A stretch of DNA of 64,000 nucleotides from Palaemon carinicauda (Eukaryota; Arthropoda; Malacostraca; Decapoda; Palaemonidae): positions 211,671,468-211,735,467 of the forward strand of contig NC_090725.1 in the NCBI RefSeq assembly GCF_036898095.1. Direction: 5' to 3'. Position 1 is the stretch's first letter; each line of letters begins with the position of its first letter. The notes under the pieces were generated by a model. The model was not told the DNA's origin and did no database searches. It worked only from the letters and a program-made list of their open reading frames with translations. Positions 50,463-61,204 of the stretch are shown piece after piece. The translations under genes were made by a program, and so were the position numbers.

Positions 50463-50570
50463 ATTACGCCAGGCATCAGATCGCCACCTAAATGCTTTCT
50501 TTAGAAGTTAAGCAGGAAATTATTGAAAATTATTCAATAATTTCCTGCTTAACTTCTAAAGAAAGCATTT
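50463..50570. repeat. Perfect 38 bp-arm palindrome next to a 28 bp DIRS recombinase fragment
   Basis: 50490-50527 and 50533-50570 are exact reverse complements (38 bp each) around the 5 nt AATTA. Immediately before it, 50463-50490 (ATTACGCCAGGCATCAGATC and on to CACCTA) is identical to a piece of the DIRS B recombinase gene near 38467-38494, in the same orientation but out of context. RNase H sequence of copy D starts soon after, at about 50640. Confidence 0.9.
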
Positions 50571-50639
50571 CCTTCTTCCTTTCCTCATCACTACCACTAC
50601 CATTGGCAAAACTACCTGGAAAGGAAGAAGGTATGGCAC

Positions 50640-51137
50640 CTATCAGTGGTTCACCTACAAGGGTTCCGCAACGTGACGGCGGACGCTCTATCCAGGCGAA
50701 AGCCCATAGAGACAGAATGGTCCCTAGACGCAGACTCGTTCTCCTTCATCTCGGAAAAAGTCCCGGAACTGCAGATTGACCTCTTCGCAACGAGCGACAA
50801 CAAGAAACTACCTCGTTACGTAGCCCCTTATATGGACCCTCAAGCAGAAGCGATGGACGCCATGTCCTTTGACTGGAACAGGTGCAATCGCATTTACCTG
50901 TTTCCACAAACCAATCTCCTGCTAAGAGTCCTCGACAAGCTAAGATCCTTCAGAGGGACAGCAGCAGTAGTGGCCCCCAAGTGGCCCAAAAGCAATTGGT
51001 TCCCTCTAGTTCTAGAGCTGAAACTGAAGCTGTATCCTCTGCCGGATCCAGTATTATCCCAACTGGTCCAAAAGTCGACTGTCTACGCTTCATCCTCGAG
51101 AACCAACAACCTACATCTCATGATTTTCACGCCCTAG
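50640..51137 (+). pseudogene. DIRS D RNase H end and connection region
   Basis: The frame from 50646 reads LQGFRNVTADALSRRKPIET, LQIDLFATSDNKKLPRYVAP and NRIYLFPQTNLL...VVAPKWPKSNWFPL, equivalent to the FIPGKRNVLADNLSR...VDLFAT...MTLVAPLWHHAEWFPDLL stretch of copies A and E but clearly more distant. RT itself is absent: the microsatellite and palindrome lie where it should be. The frame overlaps the recombinase frame that begins near 50882, a typical DIRS arrangement. Confidence 0.8.
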
Positions 51138-52099
51138 CGGCGAACAAAAAGTTTGGAATCTCGAAGGATAAAGTTGACGTCATCGAGGAGTATAAGTCAA
51201 GTTCGACTAGGAGACAATATGAATCGTCATGGAAGAATTGGGTTTCCTTTGCGAAAACAAGGAAACCTACAGAAATATCGATAGATTTCTGTCTCGCATT
51301 CTTCATATACCTACACGAACAAGGCCTGGCTTCTACTACGATTACCTCGTGTAAGGCGGGCCTGGCTAGACCACTTCTGTATGCCTTTAAAGTGGAACTC
51401 TCCAGTGAAATCTTTAATAAGATCCCAAAAGCATGCGCTAGACTCAAACCAGTAACCCCACCAAAGCCCATCACGTGGTCCTTGGACAAAGTCTTGCACT
51501 ATGCTTCGAACCTAAACAATGAGGATTGTACTCTAAATGATCTAACACAGAAAGTCATTTTTCTGTTTGCAATAGCCTCAGGGGCTAGAGTTCGTGAAAT
51601 AGTGGCCTTATCTAGAAACAATGGCCTTATTCAGTTCCTAGACACAGGAGAACTGAACCTCTTTCCTGATCCTGCCTTTCTTGCTAAGAATGAGCTACCC
51701 ACTAAAAGGTGGGGTCCTTGGAGAATCTGCCCACTGAAGGAAGATGCCGCTCTGTGCCCAGTAGAGTGTCTTAAGGTCTATCTTCGAAGAATTTCAGACT
51801 TCAAGGGACAGCTCTTCAGAGGCGAAAGAAAGTTCAGGATCAAACTATCCCTAAGATAACTGAGAGCGAAGCTCACCTACTTTATTCACAGAGCAGATCC
51901 TGACAGTACACCCGCAGGTCACGATCCGAGGAAAGTTGCTTCTTCGTTGAACTTCTTTCAACATATGGACTTTGAAAGACTCCGCTCATACACTGGGTGG
52001 AGATCATCCAGGGTCTTCTACAAACACTATGCAAAGCAAGTACATGAAATAAAACATTTTGTGGTGGCGGCAGGTAGTGTCATTAAACCCGTCGTCTAG
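50882..52099 (+). pseudogene. DIRS D tyrosine recombinase, one in-frame stop
   Basis: The core-binding part has STRRQYESSWKNWVSFAKTR and EQGLASTTITSCKAG. The catalytic part has R in IASGARVREIVALSR, K in FLAKNELP, then a TAA at 51857-51859 and, in the same frame, H and R in AGHDPRKVASSL, W in SYTGWRSSR and Y in VFYKHYAKQV, ending at TAG near 52097. Sequence differs strongly from the A/B/E recombinases (HDPRK against HDVRG/HDIRG; no LASAKR), so it represents another DIRS-type lineage. The single stop means the protein was recently complete. Confidence 0.85.
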
Positions 52100-52611
52100 T
52101 GCTGCGATGAACAGTGGACTGTTTTGGGACTTTACAGTGCATCGGGTACATGGGTATACTTACCTTCTAGTGCAAATCATAATGATGATTAACATACTGT
52201 TCCATATAGGTGCATATCTGACCAATAACACCAGTGCCGAGGGAACGTTTGCGTCAGTGTTTATGCATTTCCAAAAATCTGAACAAGTCAGACAGATTTG
52301 GTTTCACATCTCCATTGAGTGGCATTACTCCGATAATGAAATTATATATTTTTTCTACAGGAGAAAATATGGACCCTGATGTTTTTTAATGCTGGATCAG
52401 ATTCATACTCTATTGTAACTACATTTGATAATTTAGTTACAAAATAAAGATACTAAAACGTATTTACGTCTTATTACTGCTACCTCAGTTACAGACAAAT
52501 AAAACATGCTTGAGTTTTATCTAATCCCTATAAGGGCCTAGAACTTGAAATCAGGATACAGATTTCCATGGTAAATAAAAGGTAAGCTCTAAAGTTTTCC
52601 CTTTTGTTCCT
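52100..52611. other. DIRS D 3' region, unresolved
   Basis: No gene. The ICR and 3' repeat expected for copy D were not identified. An AATAAA-like signal (AAAATAAAG near 52441) is present but its use is unknown. Confidence 0.4.
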
Positions 52612-53330
52612 ATGGAAATACAAACCTTTAATCCTTATTGTCGATATCGAAACTTTCCCAGCAGGAGGCAGGAAGCACTAAACCAGCTCCAGGCTTAGTG
52701 GAAATGACAGATTTCTGGAATTTCACATACTGGTCTAGTAGACCAGATAAGGAAATCCATTCAAGGTAGAAGGCACATACACAAACCCACAGCTATAGTA
52801 CTTTCAAGTTAATTCTCTGGTATGATTCCATCAGGACGACATGGCCTGAGCCTAAAAAACGGATTTTGAGCAAAGTGAAAAATCTATTTTTGGGAAAGAG
52901 TGCCATGTTGTCCTGATGGACCCACCCTTTTGCTGACCCCTCCCAAAATTACTTTATCTGCAGCCATTTCTGCTTAACGACAAGAAAAGGAATGGCGTCG
53001 TGTAGTAGTAGGGATGGAGGTCCACTGGGTACGTAGAACGGCACCCCCTTCTTCTGCTACTCTTCCCCCTTACATCAAAGAGTTAAATCTATTTGGGTGA
53101 AGATTGCTATGTTTCGTATCTAGTATACGTCCCCTGATTTTATGCAATATCCTTTACTGGATACTCACGCCAGGAGTTAGAATCCTGGAGACCTTCGGTT
53201 TAATTCTCTGGGAGTATCACTGTAGCAAATATCCCTTAGAAAGCTACCTAAAGGAACCTTCCATCAGGACAACATGGCACTCTCACCCAAAAATAGATTT
53301 TCCACTTTGTTCAAAATCTGTTTTATAAAC
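52612..53330 (+). repeat. DIRS terminal-repeat modules (solo 5' end, then solo ICR + 3' end)
   Basis: 52612 starts TTGTTCCTATGGAAATACAA, a D-family type 5' terminus that stops without its element. From about 52828 CCATCAGGACGACATGG faces CCATGTTGTCCTGATGG (52905-52921), with GAGCAAAGTGAAAAATCTAT between. The same outer sequence recurs inverted at 53262-53330 (CCATCAGGACAACATGGC, AATAGATTTTCCACTTTG). This is the ICR-plus-inverted-repeat arrangement of a third DIRS family without its genes. Confidence 0.65.
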
Positions 53331-53690
53331 TGAATAATTCTGTCTGACAGAATTTCGATTTTCTTTTTTTTTTTAATGAATTTTTTCTTAATTTTCTTTG
53401 TCTAGACGCAAAATAATCATGAAAAAAATAGTAAAAGGAATATCAAAAGTCTGTCACACAAAATTGGATTTTTATTCCTCGTTCCAGTGATATCTTTCTC
53501 TCTAAAACTGGACAATAAATAACGGAGAAAACTCTATCGACATGCGAATAAGTATGTTTTTGAGTTATAATCTCCCAAAAATTTGCTATTAGATTTTTGC
53601 TTTTTTCTTAGAAAAAGCAAAATAATATTATGATAACTTTACTTTGTACTTTTATTGTTTATTCCTACATGAAGACTCCCTAAACGAGGT
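53331..53690. other. Non-coding AT-rich intronic spacer
   Basis: No recognised feature between the DIRS terminal module and copy E. Confidence 0.5.
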
Positions 53691-53895
53691 TTGTTCCAAC
53701 ACGAATACTTACCTCGAACTACTTTCTTTGGAGTCACTTGTGATCTCCTCTCTATCGACCAAGGTTTTCGCGCCGTTACCCCCCTACTCCGTTCTCTACA
53801 TAGGCCTACCCCCGCCGCCAAGGAATGCGCCCCGAGGGCAGGATCAGGGCAGGTCACTGCCTCTCTGGGTCATTCTCCTCATTAAGTTCCTTGGT
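53691..53895 (+). repeat. DIRS E 5' inverted terminal repeat, ~205 bp
   Basis: Reverse complement of about 61205-61410 (shared blocks include ACTTTCTTTGGAGTCACTTG, AAGGTTTTCGCGCCGTTACC and GGTCACTGCCTCTCTGGGTC). The outermost ~20 bp differ between the two ends and meet in the ICR. Confidence 0.92.
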
Positions 53896-54084
53896 CGCGA
53901 GCTGTTCACATCTTGCTCTCGTCTCTGTCGACCCTTTGTGCGCATTTAGTGTTCCACGTGTTCCCAGCGTGGGGACTTGTGTTTTCGCAGTGCGTTCTTC
54001 TCAAGTGTTACCGTGCGTTCACCCTGTGTGTATCCCCAGTGTACTTAATATCTCCCTTAGTGTTGTGCCATTCGTGTGCGAACG

Positions 54085-56551
54085 ATGGATCACGCTCGCC
54101 GTTGCCCTGGGCCTAGAGCCGGGAAGTCGTGTGGGGCTTTCCTCTCAAAGCCAGAGGTAGATCCTCACTCCCTTTGTTCCTCCTGTAGGGGGAAAGTTTG
54201 CTCCTCCGCGGACACGTGTCCGGAGTGCGTAGGTTGGGACGATATTCAGTGGATACGCTACGGTACTAAAAAGAAGAAGTCATCGAAGCGTTCCCCCAGG
54301 AAGATTAGTGTCGTATCTTCGTTACCGTCGGCCAGTGATCGGTCCGACGAGGCCTCGGCTTCTCCGTCTCCTTCGCAGAGGAGAGGGCAAGAAGACTAGT
54401 GTTGTGGAAGGTCAAGGCGTTCTTCCCAGGGAACCCAGTGCGAGGGAAGAACCAAGGGCGGGCCCCTCTAGGTCTAACGAAGGGCCCGGTAGTGCTTCGG
54501 GTGAGTCAGGCCTTGTGATGGGGGGCCACGCGTCCTCTGAGGACCCCTTATGGGGTAGTGTTGTAGTCTCGGAGTCCCCGCCGCCCTCGTGGGCTGGTGC
54601 GTCGGGCTCTCCCCCGCCAGGGGACAACCAAGCTAAAGTTCGCCGTCCGAGTAGCGATGCCTTCGGATGGAAGCTACCGAAGACACCGGGGAGGTCGCCA
54701 CTGAGAATGGACATGACCCTGGACCCCTGGCTCCATAGCATGGAACGGTTGGACTCTTTTCCGACGATCTCCACGGTGGTCCCCGATGATTTTCTCCAAC
54801 CCTCGATCTCGGGCACCCAGCGTTGGAAGAAATCCCCCGCGGGCCACGCAAACAGCCGTTACGCGAGAAACGTGGCGTCGTCGGACTCGTCGGAAGTGGA
54901 TTCGTCTTCCGAAGAAGAGGTCAGGGTGAAGCGTCGCAGGCGAAGGGAGATGTCCGAGAGCGAGCATTCCCGCTCTAGGTCAAGGTCGCGAATTAGCAGA
55001 AAGCGCTCCCGCTCCCAGTCTCGTAAGTATAAGAGAAGTGTTTCTCCCGGGGGCGCCTGGGTCTACGTGCCTTTGGGGGAGTCCAAGACACTTCATTCAC
55101 CAGACCATCGGTCCAGCGAACGTGCGACTAGGCTGCCGTCCTCTATGCACAGCCTAGAACCGCGCGATCTGGCACGCAGAAAAGACCTCTCGAAGAGGCA
55201 TAAGTCCTCGAAGCCTCCGGTTCACCCCGCCCAGCGGGGGAAACGCGCTTCTTAGCAGGCAGACTGGCCGAACCAGCCCAGCTGGTGCGGCCAATGAGTA
55301 GAAAGGAACGGTTCCCGTTGTCGGGTCAGCCCACCGGGACCGTGACCTCCACTCCCAGAGCCTTAGGGCAACCGAGAGCCCTCACTGAGCCGGCGGTACC
55401 CGCCTTGTCCCAGGACCCACCCGCTTATGGAGCTCACTACCGGTACAGGACTGCCCCCCTGGACCCAAGAGCTGGACGGCCGGTCTGCCTGGCCAGCAAC
55501 CCGGCTCCCCCACTCCAGGCCGAAGCCTCGGCTGACGGAGGAGAAGCTTCCCCGACGGAGGACTCCGCCTATAGAAGAGTAGTGGGACTCATCAGAAGGC
55601 AGCATGGGATTACGGAACCCTCGGCTCCGAGGGGTGATTCCTGGAGGTCAAGCCTCCTGAGGATTACTCATCACGTCGCCCTTCCGAAGTCTTCCCTGGC
55701 CCTTCCTCTTGCCCCAGACCTAGTACTAGGGCAAGAGTACATAGACAACTTGGTGGCCAGCAATGCCGAGGCCCCCAAGTCCCGGAGTGCCTCGAAACTG
55801 CTCCAGGGCCTCAAATCTCAGGGAAAAGTGTATATTTCGGAAGGGCGTCACCCAGGCCCCTGTAGAGTGGACCCGGCCGGCCTTGGACGTCCTAGGTCAG
55901 GGCGGCTCAGACGAAAGGGCCTCTTCAGCCCCAGTTTGCTTCTCTCCTACGGAGGCCGCCATGATGGAGGAGATGTCGCGGGACCTAGTCAACGTCTCCT
56001 CATGGCTGGACTGGTGGGCCTCCACGTTAGTAAACGTCCAAGCCTCCGTCGACCCCGAAAATCCTGAGCAGCAAAGCCTCCTGACGGACCTTCTCACCTC
56101 CGGGGGGAAAACGCTTAAGTTCCTCTCATATCAGGCGCTCGCCCTTACGGCCAACTGGGTCCTCCGTAAACGAGACACGGTCCTGGCCAAGTTATCTAGG
56201 AGGATCCCAGACAGAGAGGCCCGGGCCGTACGTAGCCTTCCCTTGTGGGGTGAGTCGCTGTTCCCGTTGAAAGAACTTGAGAGCCTGATGGAGAAAGTGT
56301 CAAAGAGGAAGGAGGCCAACGTCCCCAGACCTGTGTCGTCTAAGAGACCTCCCCACAGGAGGGCCGCCTCAGATAGCGCCGTGACATCTCAGGCCTCCCC
56401 CAGCACTTCGAGGAGAGAAGCCCCCTCTTCCTCCTGGGCAACAACTCCTCAACCCTCCCGCAGAGGAGCACCAACTTCGTCTAGCTCCTTCAGGTCGGGT
56501 TACTCCGCCTCTAGGAGAGGCAGGTCAGGCCGCCCCTCTAGAAGAAGGTAG
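54085..56551 (+). pseudogene. DIRS E gag-like ORF1, frameshifted
   Basis: The ATG at 54085 begins a Cys-rich head (CPG...SCGAF...DPHSLCSSCRGKVC...CPEC). The frame ends at 54399 but resumes in another frame (about 54385-55255) with an acidic DSSEVDSSSEEE stretch and a serine/arginine run (SRSRSRSRISRKRSRSQSRK). The next blocks are 55285 to about 55830 (GLIRRQHGITEP; LVLGQEYIDNLVASN) and about 55830-56551 (MMEEMSRDLVNVSSWLDWWA; WVLRKRDTVLAKLSRR; Arg-rich tail). The layout of Cys-rich head, low-complexity Arg/Ser middle, conserved helical block and basic tail matches copies A and B. It is probably the particle/RNA-binding protein. Three frameshifts disable it. Confidence 0.78.
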
Positions 56552-56589
56552 AGGGAGAGGCCCCCTACTCCCGCCCAAACCTCGGGTTG

Positions 56590-57816
56590 GGGGATGCCTC
56601 AGACCACATTGGCAAGCATGGAAGGCACAAGGAGCGGATCCTTGGACAGTGTCCGTCCTGAGGGAGGGCTACAGGCTTCCCTTCCTAGCGGATCCACCCC
56701 CTCTTATTCCAGCCAGCCAGACAGAATGGTTGGCCCCCAGGGACCCGATGAAGAGGGCCGCCCTTCAAGAGGATATTTCCTCCATGTTGGAGAAGGGTGC
56801 CATGGAAGAGGCCCTTCTCCCAGGCCCAGGCTTCTACAGCCACCTGTTTCTGGTAGAGAAAGCAACGGGGGGGTGGAGACCCGTGATAGACCTGTCGGTC
56901 CTCAATAAGTTCGTCAAGAAGACGGACTTCAAGATGGACACCCCAAAATCCGTCCTGCTGTCCTTGAGGGAGAAAGATTATATGATGACTGTCGACCTCA
57001 AGGACGCATAATTCCAGATCCCTGTCCACCCGTCGAGTCGGAAGTTCCTCCGGGTGAAATGGGGTCCCCAGATCCTGCAGTTCAAGACCCTTTGCTTCGG
57101 CCTGTCGACGGCCCCTCAAGTGTTCACGAGGGTCTTCGCGACTGGTTGCTCCTTTCCACCTCAAGGGCCCTCTTGGAGGAACAAGGGAGAAACCTCCTCC
57201 AGTTTTGCAGGAATCTGGGGATTGTAATCAATCTGAAGAAGTCGAACTTAACCCCATCCAACAGAATGGGCTACTTGGGGATGACGTTGGATACCGTGCA
57301 GGGGAAAGTTTTCCCCTCGCAGGACAGGATACGGAACCTCAAGCACATCATTCAGCCGTTCCTTTCAGAACACTCCAGGAGGGCGGGAGATTGGCAGAGA
57401 CTGATAGGTCACCTAGTCTCATTGGAGAAACTGGTTCCCCAAGGGAGGATGAGGCTCAGACCCATTCAATGGAACCTCAAGAGCCTCTGGTCCCAGACGG
57501 ACTCGCAGAAAACGTTAATTCCAGTCCTTTCAGACACGAGAACCTCCCTGGAATGGTGGCACTGCCAGTCAAACTCCCTCAAGAGGATGCCCCTCGGGTC
57601 CAGTCCCCCCGAGTACCTCCTGTTCACAGACGCCTCCAACCAAGGGTGGGGAGCCCACCTTCTGGAAGAGACGGCACGGGGTACCTGGTCGGAAAGGGAA
57701 AAGCGTCTACACATCAATGTCCTAGAACTAAGAGCAGTTCAGAAGGCGTGTCTTCACTTTGCAAGTCGTCTAAGGGGAAACACCGTGGCGTTAATGTGCG
57801 ACAACGCCACTGTAGT
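56590..57816 (+). pseudogene. DIRS E reverse transcriptase and RNase H start, YLDD deleted
   Basis: RT begins with PGFYSHLFLVEKATGGWRPV and DLSVLNKFVKKTDFKM, then TVDLKDA followed by a TAA (57009) where copy A has Tyr, then QIPVHPSS and FGLSTAPQVFTRVF. At about 57138 sequence corresponding to ~20 codons of copy A, up to and including RYLD of RYLDDW, is missing; the frame resumes at DWLLLSTSRALLEEQ (57059-57859). RNase H starts LLFTDASNQGWGAHLL, HINVLELRAVQKACLHF and CDNATVV and is cut by the insert. Without the first catalytic aspartate of the box this RT is inactive. Confidence 0.85.
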
Positions 57817-59189
57817 ACATACATATACCAAAGGCACTTCCCCCAATTTTGGGGGGTAGCCGACATCAACAAGAACAAAACAAAAAAAGGGGACCTCTAC
57901 TCTCTACGTTCCTCCAGCCTAACCAGGGACTCAGCCGAGTTCAGCTGGTACTGCTAGGGTGCCACAGCCCAACCTCCCACATTTCCACCACAGATGAAGC
58001 TTTATACTGCTGAGTCCCCTACTGCTGCTACCTCCGCGGTCATCTAAGGCACCGGAGGAAGCAGCAGGGCCTACCGGAACTGCGTCACAATCGCTCGCCA
58101 TTCATTCCTATTTCTAGCACGCTCTCTTGCCTCTCTCACATCTATCCTCCTATCACCCAGAGCTTTCTTCACACCATCCATCCACCCAAACCTTGGCCTT
58201 CCTCTTGTACTTCTCCCATCAACTCTTGCATTCATCACCTTCTTTAGCAGACAGCCATTTTCTATTCTCTCAACATGGCCAAACCACCTCAACACATTCA
58301 TATCCACTCTACCCGCTAACTCATTTCTTACACCCGTTCTCTCCCTCACCACTTCGTTCCTAACCCTATCAACTCGAGATACACCAGCCATACTCCTCAG
58401 ACACTTCATCTCAAACACATTCAATTTCTGTCTCTCCATCACTTTCATTCCCCACAACTCCGATCCATACATCACAGTTGGTACAATCACTTTCTCATAT
58501 AGAACTCTCTTTACATTCATGCCCAAGCCTCTATTTTTTACTACCTCCTTAACTGCCCCCAACACTTTGCAACCTTCATTGACTCTCTGACGTACATCTG
58601 CTTCCACTCCACCATTTGCTGCAACAACAGACTTCAGTAGCTCATTCCGTCAGGTTCTCCCATTACTAGCAGGGGTAATTGAGAACCTGGACAGTGTTAG
58701 TATCCCTAACTTCATCCTGAGTCCTAAAAATATTGCAAAATCTTCAAATTTAAATTCCTAAAGAAATTTCGCATGCACCATCTCGCACGCAAACTGAAAT
58801 TTATGCATTCAAAGATTTTGCAATGAACTAACCTAAACCTTACATGAAACCAGTACAAACATTTGACTGTATTATTGTGGAGTCCCCAAGAACCCTGCAC
58901 TAAAGGTAACAGGCAGGGTTACAATGTTCCCGAAGTAAGGATGCATGTATTTAAGAGAGCCTGCCAATCTTTAAAACCTTGCAGCCAGCCTTTCAGTTCT
59001 TTGAAGTCTAGAAGAACACTTCTGAGCATTTGTTGGAAGAATCTGCTACCAATACCCTGTTGAACAAAGTCTGGACAGCAAATAGAACACCACACAATAG
59101 AGAAATATTTGCCTGGGAAAGTTTTCCCCTGCCATGCAACTGACTCTTAGACAGCTACATGTTAACTCGAAGTCGAGTCGGAGAGAGCG
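57817..59189 (-). mobile_element. 1373 bp insert in DIRS E: 5'-truncated LINE plus unassigned DNA
   Basis: GTAGT is present on both sides (57812-57816 and 59190-59194), and its removal restores RNase H. On the minus strand, 58645 to 58071 encodes an RT C-terminus (KSVVAANGGVEADVRQRVNE, YGSELWGMKVMERQKL, NVLRWFGHVERI), and 58070-57817 is its 3' UTR, which includes CCCCCAATTTTGGGGGG and GGGGACCTCTACTCTCTACG, familiar from abundant decapod repeats. 58646-59189 is not recognised as LINE; it may be an inverted 5' part, a second insertion, or transduced DNA. Confidence 0.8.
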
Positions 59190-59194
59190 GTAGT

Positions 59195-59794
59195 AGCCTA
59201 CATAAAGAAGCAAGGGGGCATGAGATCGAAGGAGCTGTGCGACCTCGCCATAGACATCCTGAATTGGGCAGACGAACAGCAAGTGGTGCTGCTGGCAAGG
59301 TTCATTCCCGGGAAGAAGAACGTTCTGGCCGACGGCCTCAGCAGAATGGGTCAAATAGTGGGGACAGAGTGGTCTCTACACCCAGAGGTAGCCAGACTCA
59401 TCATTCAACATTGGGGCTCCCCGGTGATGGACCTCTTTGCAACAAAGCTCAATGCCCAACTTCCGGTCTATTGCTCCCCGGTCCCAGACCAGAATGCAGC
59501 CCTAGAAGACGCCTTCCAGCACAAGTGGGACAACCTGGATGTGTACGCTTTCCCCCCCTTCACGTTGATAAGACAGGTGCTCAACAGAGTAAGGGCCGCC
59601 CAAAACCTAAAGATGACTTTGGTAGCGCCCTGGTGGCCGGAGAGAGAGTAGTTCGCGGACCTAAAGGACCTAGCGAGCCAACCACCTTGGCCTCTGCCCG
59701 CCAGGTCAGACCTCCTGCACCAACCGCACTTCTTCAAGCTCCACGACAACCCCCTCTCTCTTCGCCTTCACGCCTGGAGACTATCGAGCGGCTC
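59195..59794 (+). pseudogene. DIRS E RNase H end and connection region
   Basis: Reads AYIKKQGGMRSKELCDLAID, LLARFIPGKKNVLADGLSRM, GSPVMDLFATKLNAQLPVYC, DNLDVYAFPPFTLIRQVL and MTLVAPWWPERE, then TAG at 59649 where related copies have Trp. The same frame continues to about 59794 (HFFKLHDNPLSLRLHAWRLS), overlapping the recombinase frame by ~150 bp. Separated from the RNase H start by the LINE-containing insert. Confidence 0.82.
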
Positions 59795-60820
59795 CTGAAG
59801 AAGGAGGGGTACTCCACCACCACAGCTAAGAGAATGTCCCTATACCTGAGGAGATCCTCGACCGCGGTATACCAGGCGAAGTGGGCCTCCTTCACGAAGT
59901 GGTGCTCGGAGAAACATATTAGACCTCTTAAAGCTTCGGTCCCGGACATAGCAGATTTTCTGGTGTATCTTAGAGATAAAGTGGGAATGTCAATTCCAGC
60001 CATTAAAGGAGTTCGAGCCGCCTTAGGCCAAGTCTTCCTCCTGAAGGGCATCGACCTGGGGGCCTCGAGACACATAGCGATGCTGATCAAGACTTTCGAG
60101 CAATCCTGCCCCCCTCAAGCAAGTAGAGTGCCCAGGTGGGACTTAGCCAAGGTCTTGAAGATGCTGAGTCGTCCCCCCTTTGAACCCCTGAAAGATATCG
60201 GAGACAAGGATCTCACCCTCAAGACCGTTTTCTTGCTAGCCTTAGCTTCCGCTAAGAGAGTGGGCGAGATCCATGGTCTGTCTTACGACGTTTCTCATTC
60301 CAAAGGGTGGAAAGAAGTATCCTTCAGGTTCGTGCCTTCCTTTATGGCTAAGACTCAGAACCCAGCAGTCTGGGACCCGAGGTTTGAAGGTTTCTCAATT
60401 CCTGCCATTCCCAAGACGGGCATTACGGAAGATTTGAGGTTATGCCCAGTACGGATGCTCAGGAAATACCTGGAAAGGACAGCTCATCTCCGACCAGGCA
60501 TCAAAAACCTCTTCGTTTCCACAGGTGTTTATAGGAAGCAAGTTTCCAAGAACACCATTTCCTTCTGGCTGAGACAAGTCATCGCTAGAACCTATGAAGA
60601 GGATAAAATGGCAGTGCCAGGCACTCCCCGGCCCCATGACATCAGGGGTCTGAGCACCTCCTTGGCCTTTGAGAGAAACATGGCGGTGGGGCAGATCCTG
60701 CAGGCAGGCACTTGGTCGAACCAGTCAACCTTTACTGCCCACTACCTCAAGGATTATTCAAGGAAATCCTTGGACGGGTTCTACATTGGGACAGTCATTG
60801 CCGCCCTCCAAGCAGTGTAG
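59640..60820 (+). CDS. DIRS E tyrosine recombinase, open domain
   Basis: The element-encoded part of a frame that is open from 59159. The core-binding region has SRLETIERLLKKEGYSTTTA and YQAKWASFTKWCSEKHIRPL; the catalytic domain has Arg in LASAKRVGEI, Lys in MAKTQNPA, His-x-x-Arg in RPHDIRGL, Trp in AGTWSNQST and Tyr in TAHYLKDY (codon 60743-60745), ending VIAALQAV at 60820. All six expected positions are present and no stop or shift interrupts the domain. The role is integrating the circular DNA form without target duplication. The true start codon is uncertain, because DIRS recombinases overlap the RNase H frame and may be expressed by frameshift or reinitiation. This is the best-preserved gene of copy E. 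Confidence 0.85.
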
Positions 60821-61047
60821 CGGTGAGGCCAGAGGCTGTCCCCAATGATGAACACATTCTTCGCGACTACACTTTTGAGGAAATCGTCAGAAGAATTTTT
60901 CAAGAGGTCAGTCTTAGATAATAGCGTAAGGTTGCGCAGTTACCCTCACTCCCGCACTCTGATAGGCCCCCGCATTCCATAGCCCTCTAGGCCCTACGTG
61001 CCAAGTCAAGTGTCAGAATAGCACTCCCGCCTCCTAAAGTATAAGTC

Positions 61048-61145
61048 TCCAAAGAAAGTAGTTCGAGGTAAGTATTCGTGTTGGAACAAATCAAAAATTT
61101 TAAGTAATTTTTATTTTTCCTAACATACTTACCGAGAACTACTTT
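61048..61145 (+). repeat. DIRS E internal complementary region (ICR)
   Basis: Pivot at 61089/61090. The left half is the reverse complement of the 5' outer end (AGTATTCGTGTTGGAACAA); the right half is that of the 3' outer end (ATCAAAAATTTTAAGTAATT, TTTTTCCTAACATACTTACC). Joined, they predict a circle junction TTTTTGAT|TTGTTCC. Confidence 0.93.
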
Positions 61146-61204
61146 CGGGTAATGGCCCTCCCTTCCTTCCCCGAGTGCCATCCTTCCATTGCCAGGTTGG
61201 GCTA

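Noticed and set aside
59640..60820. The copy E recombinase as a domesticated host gene
   Set aside because: It sits in its normal place between RNase H and the ICR of a recognisable DIRS element, with no sign of host exons or a separate promoter.
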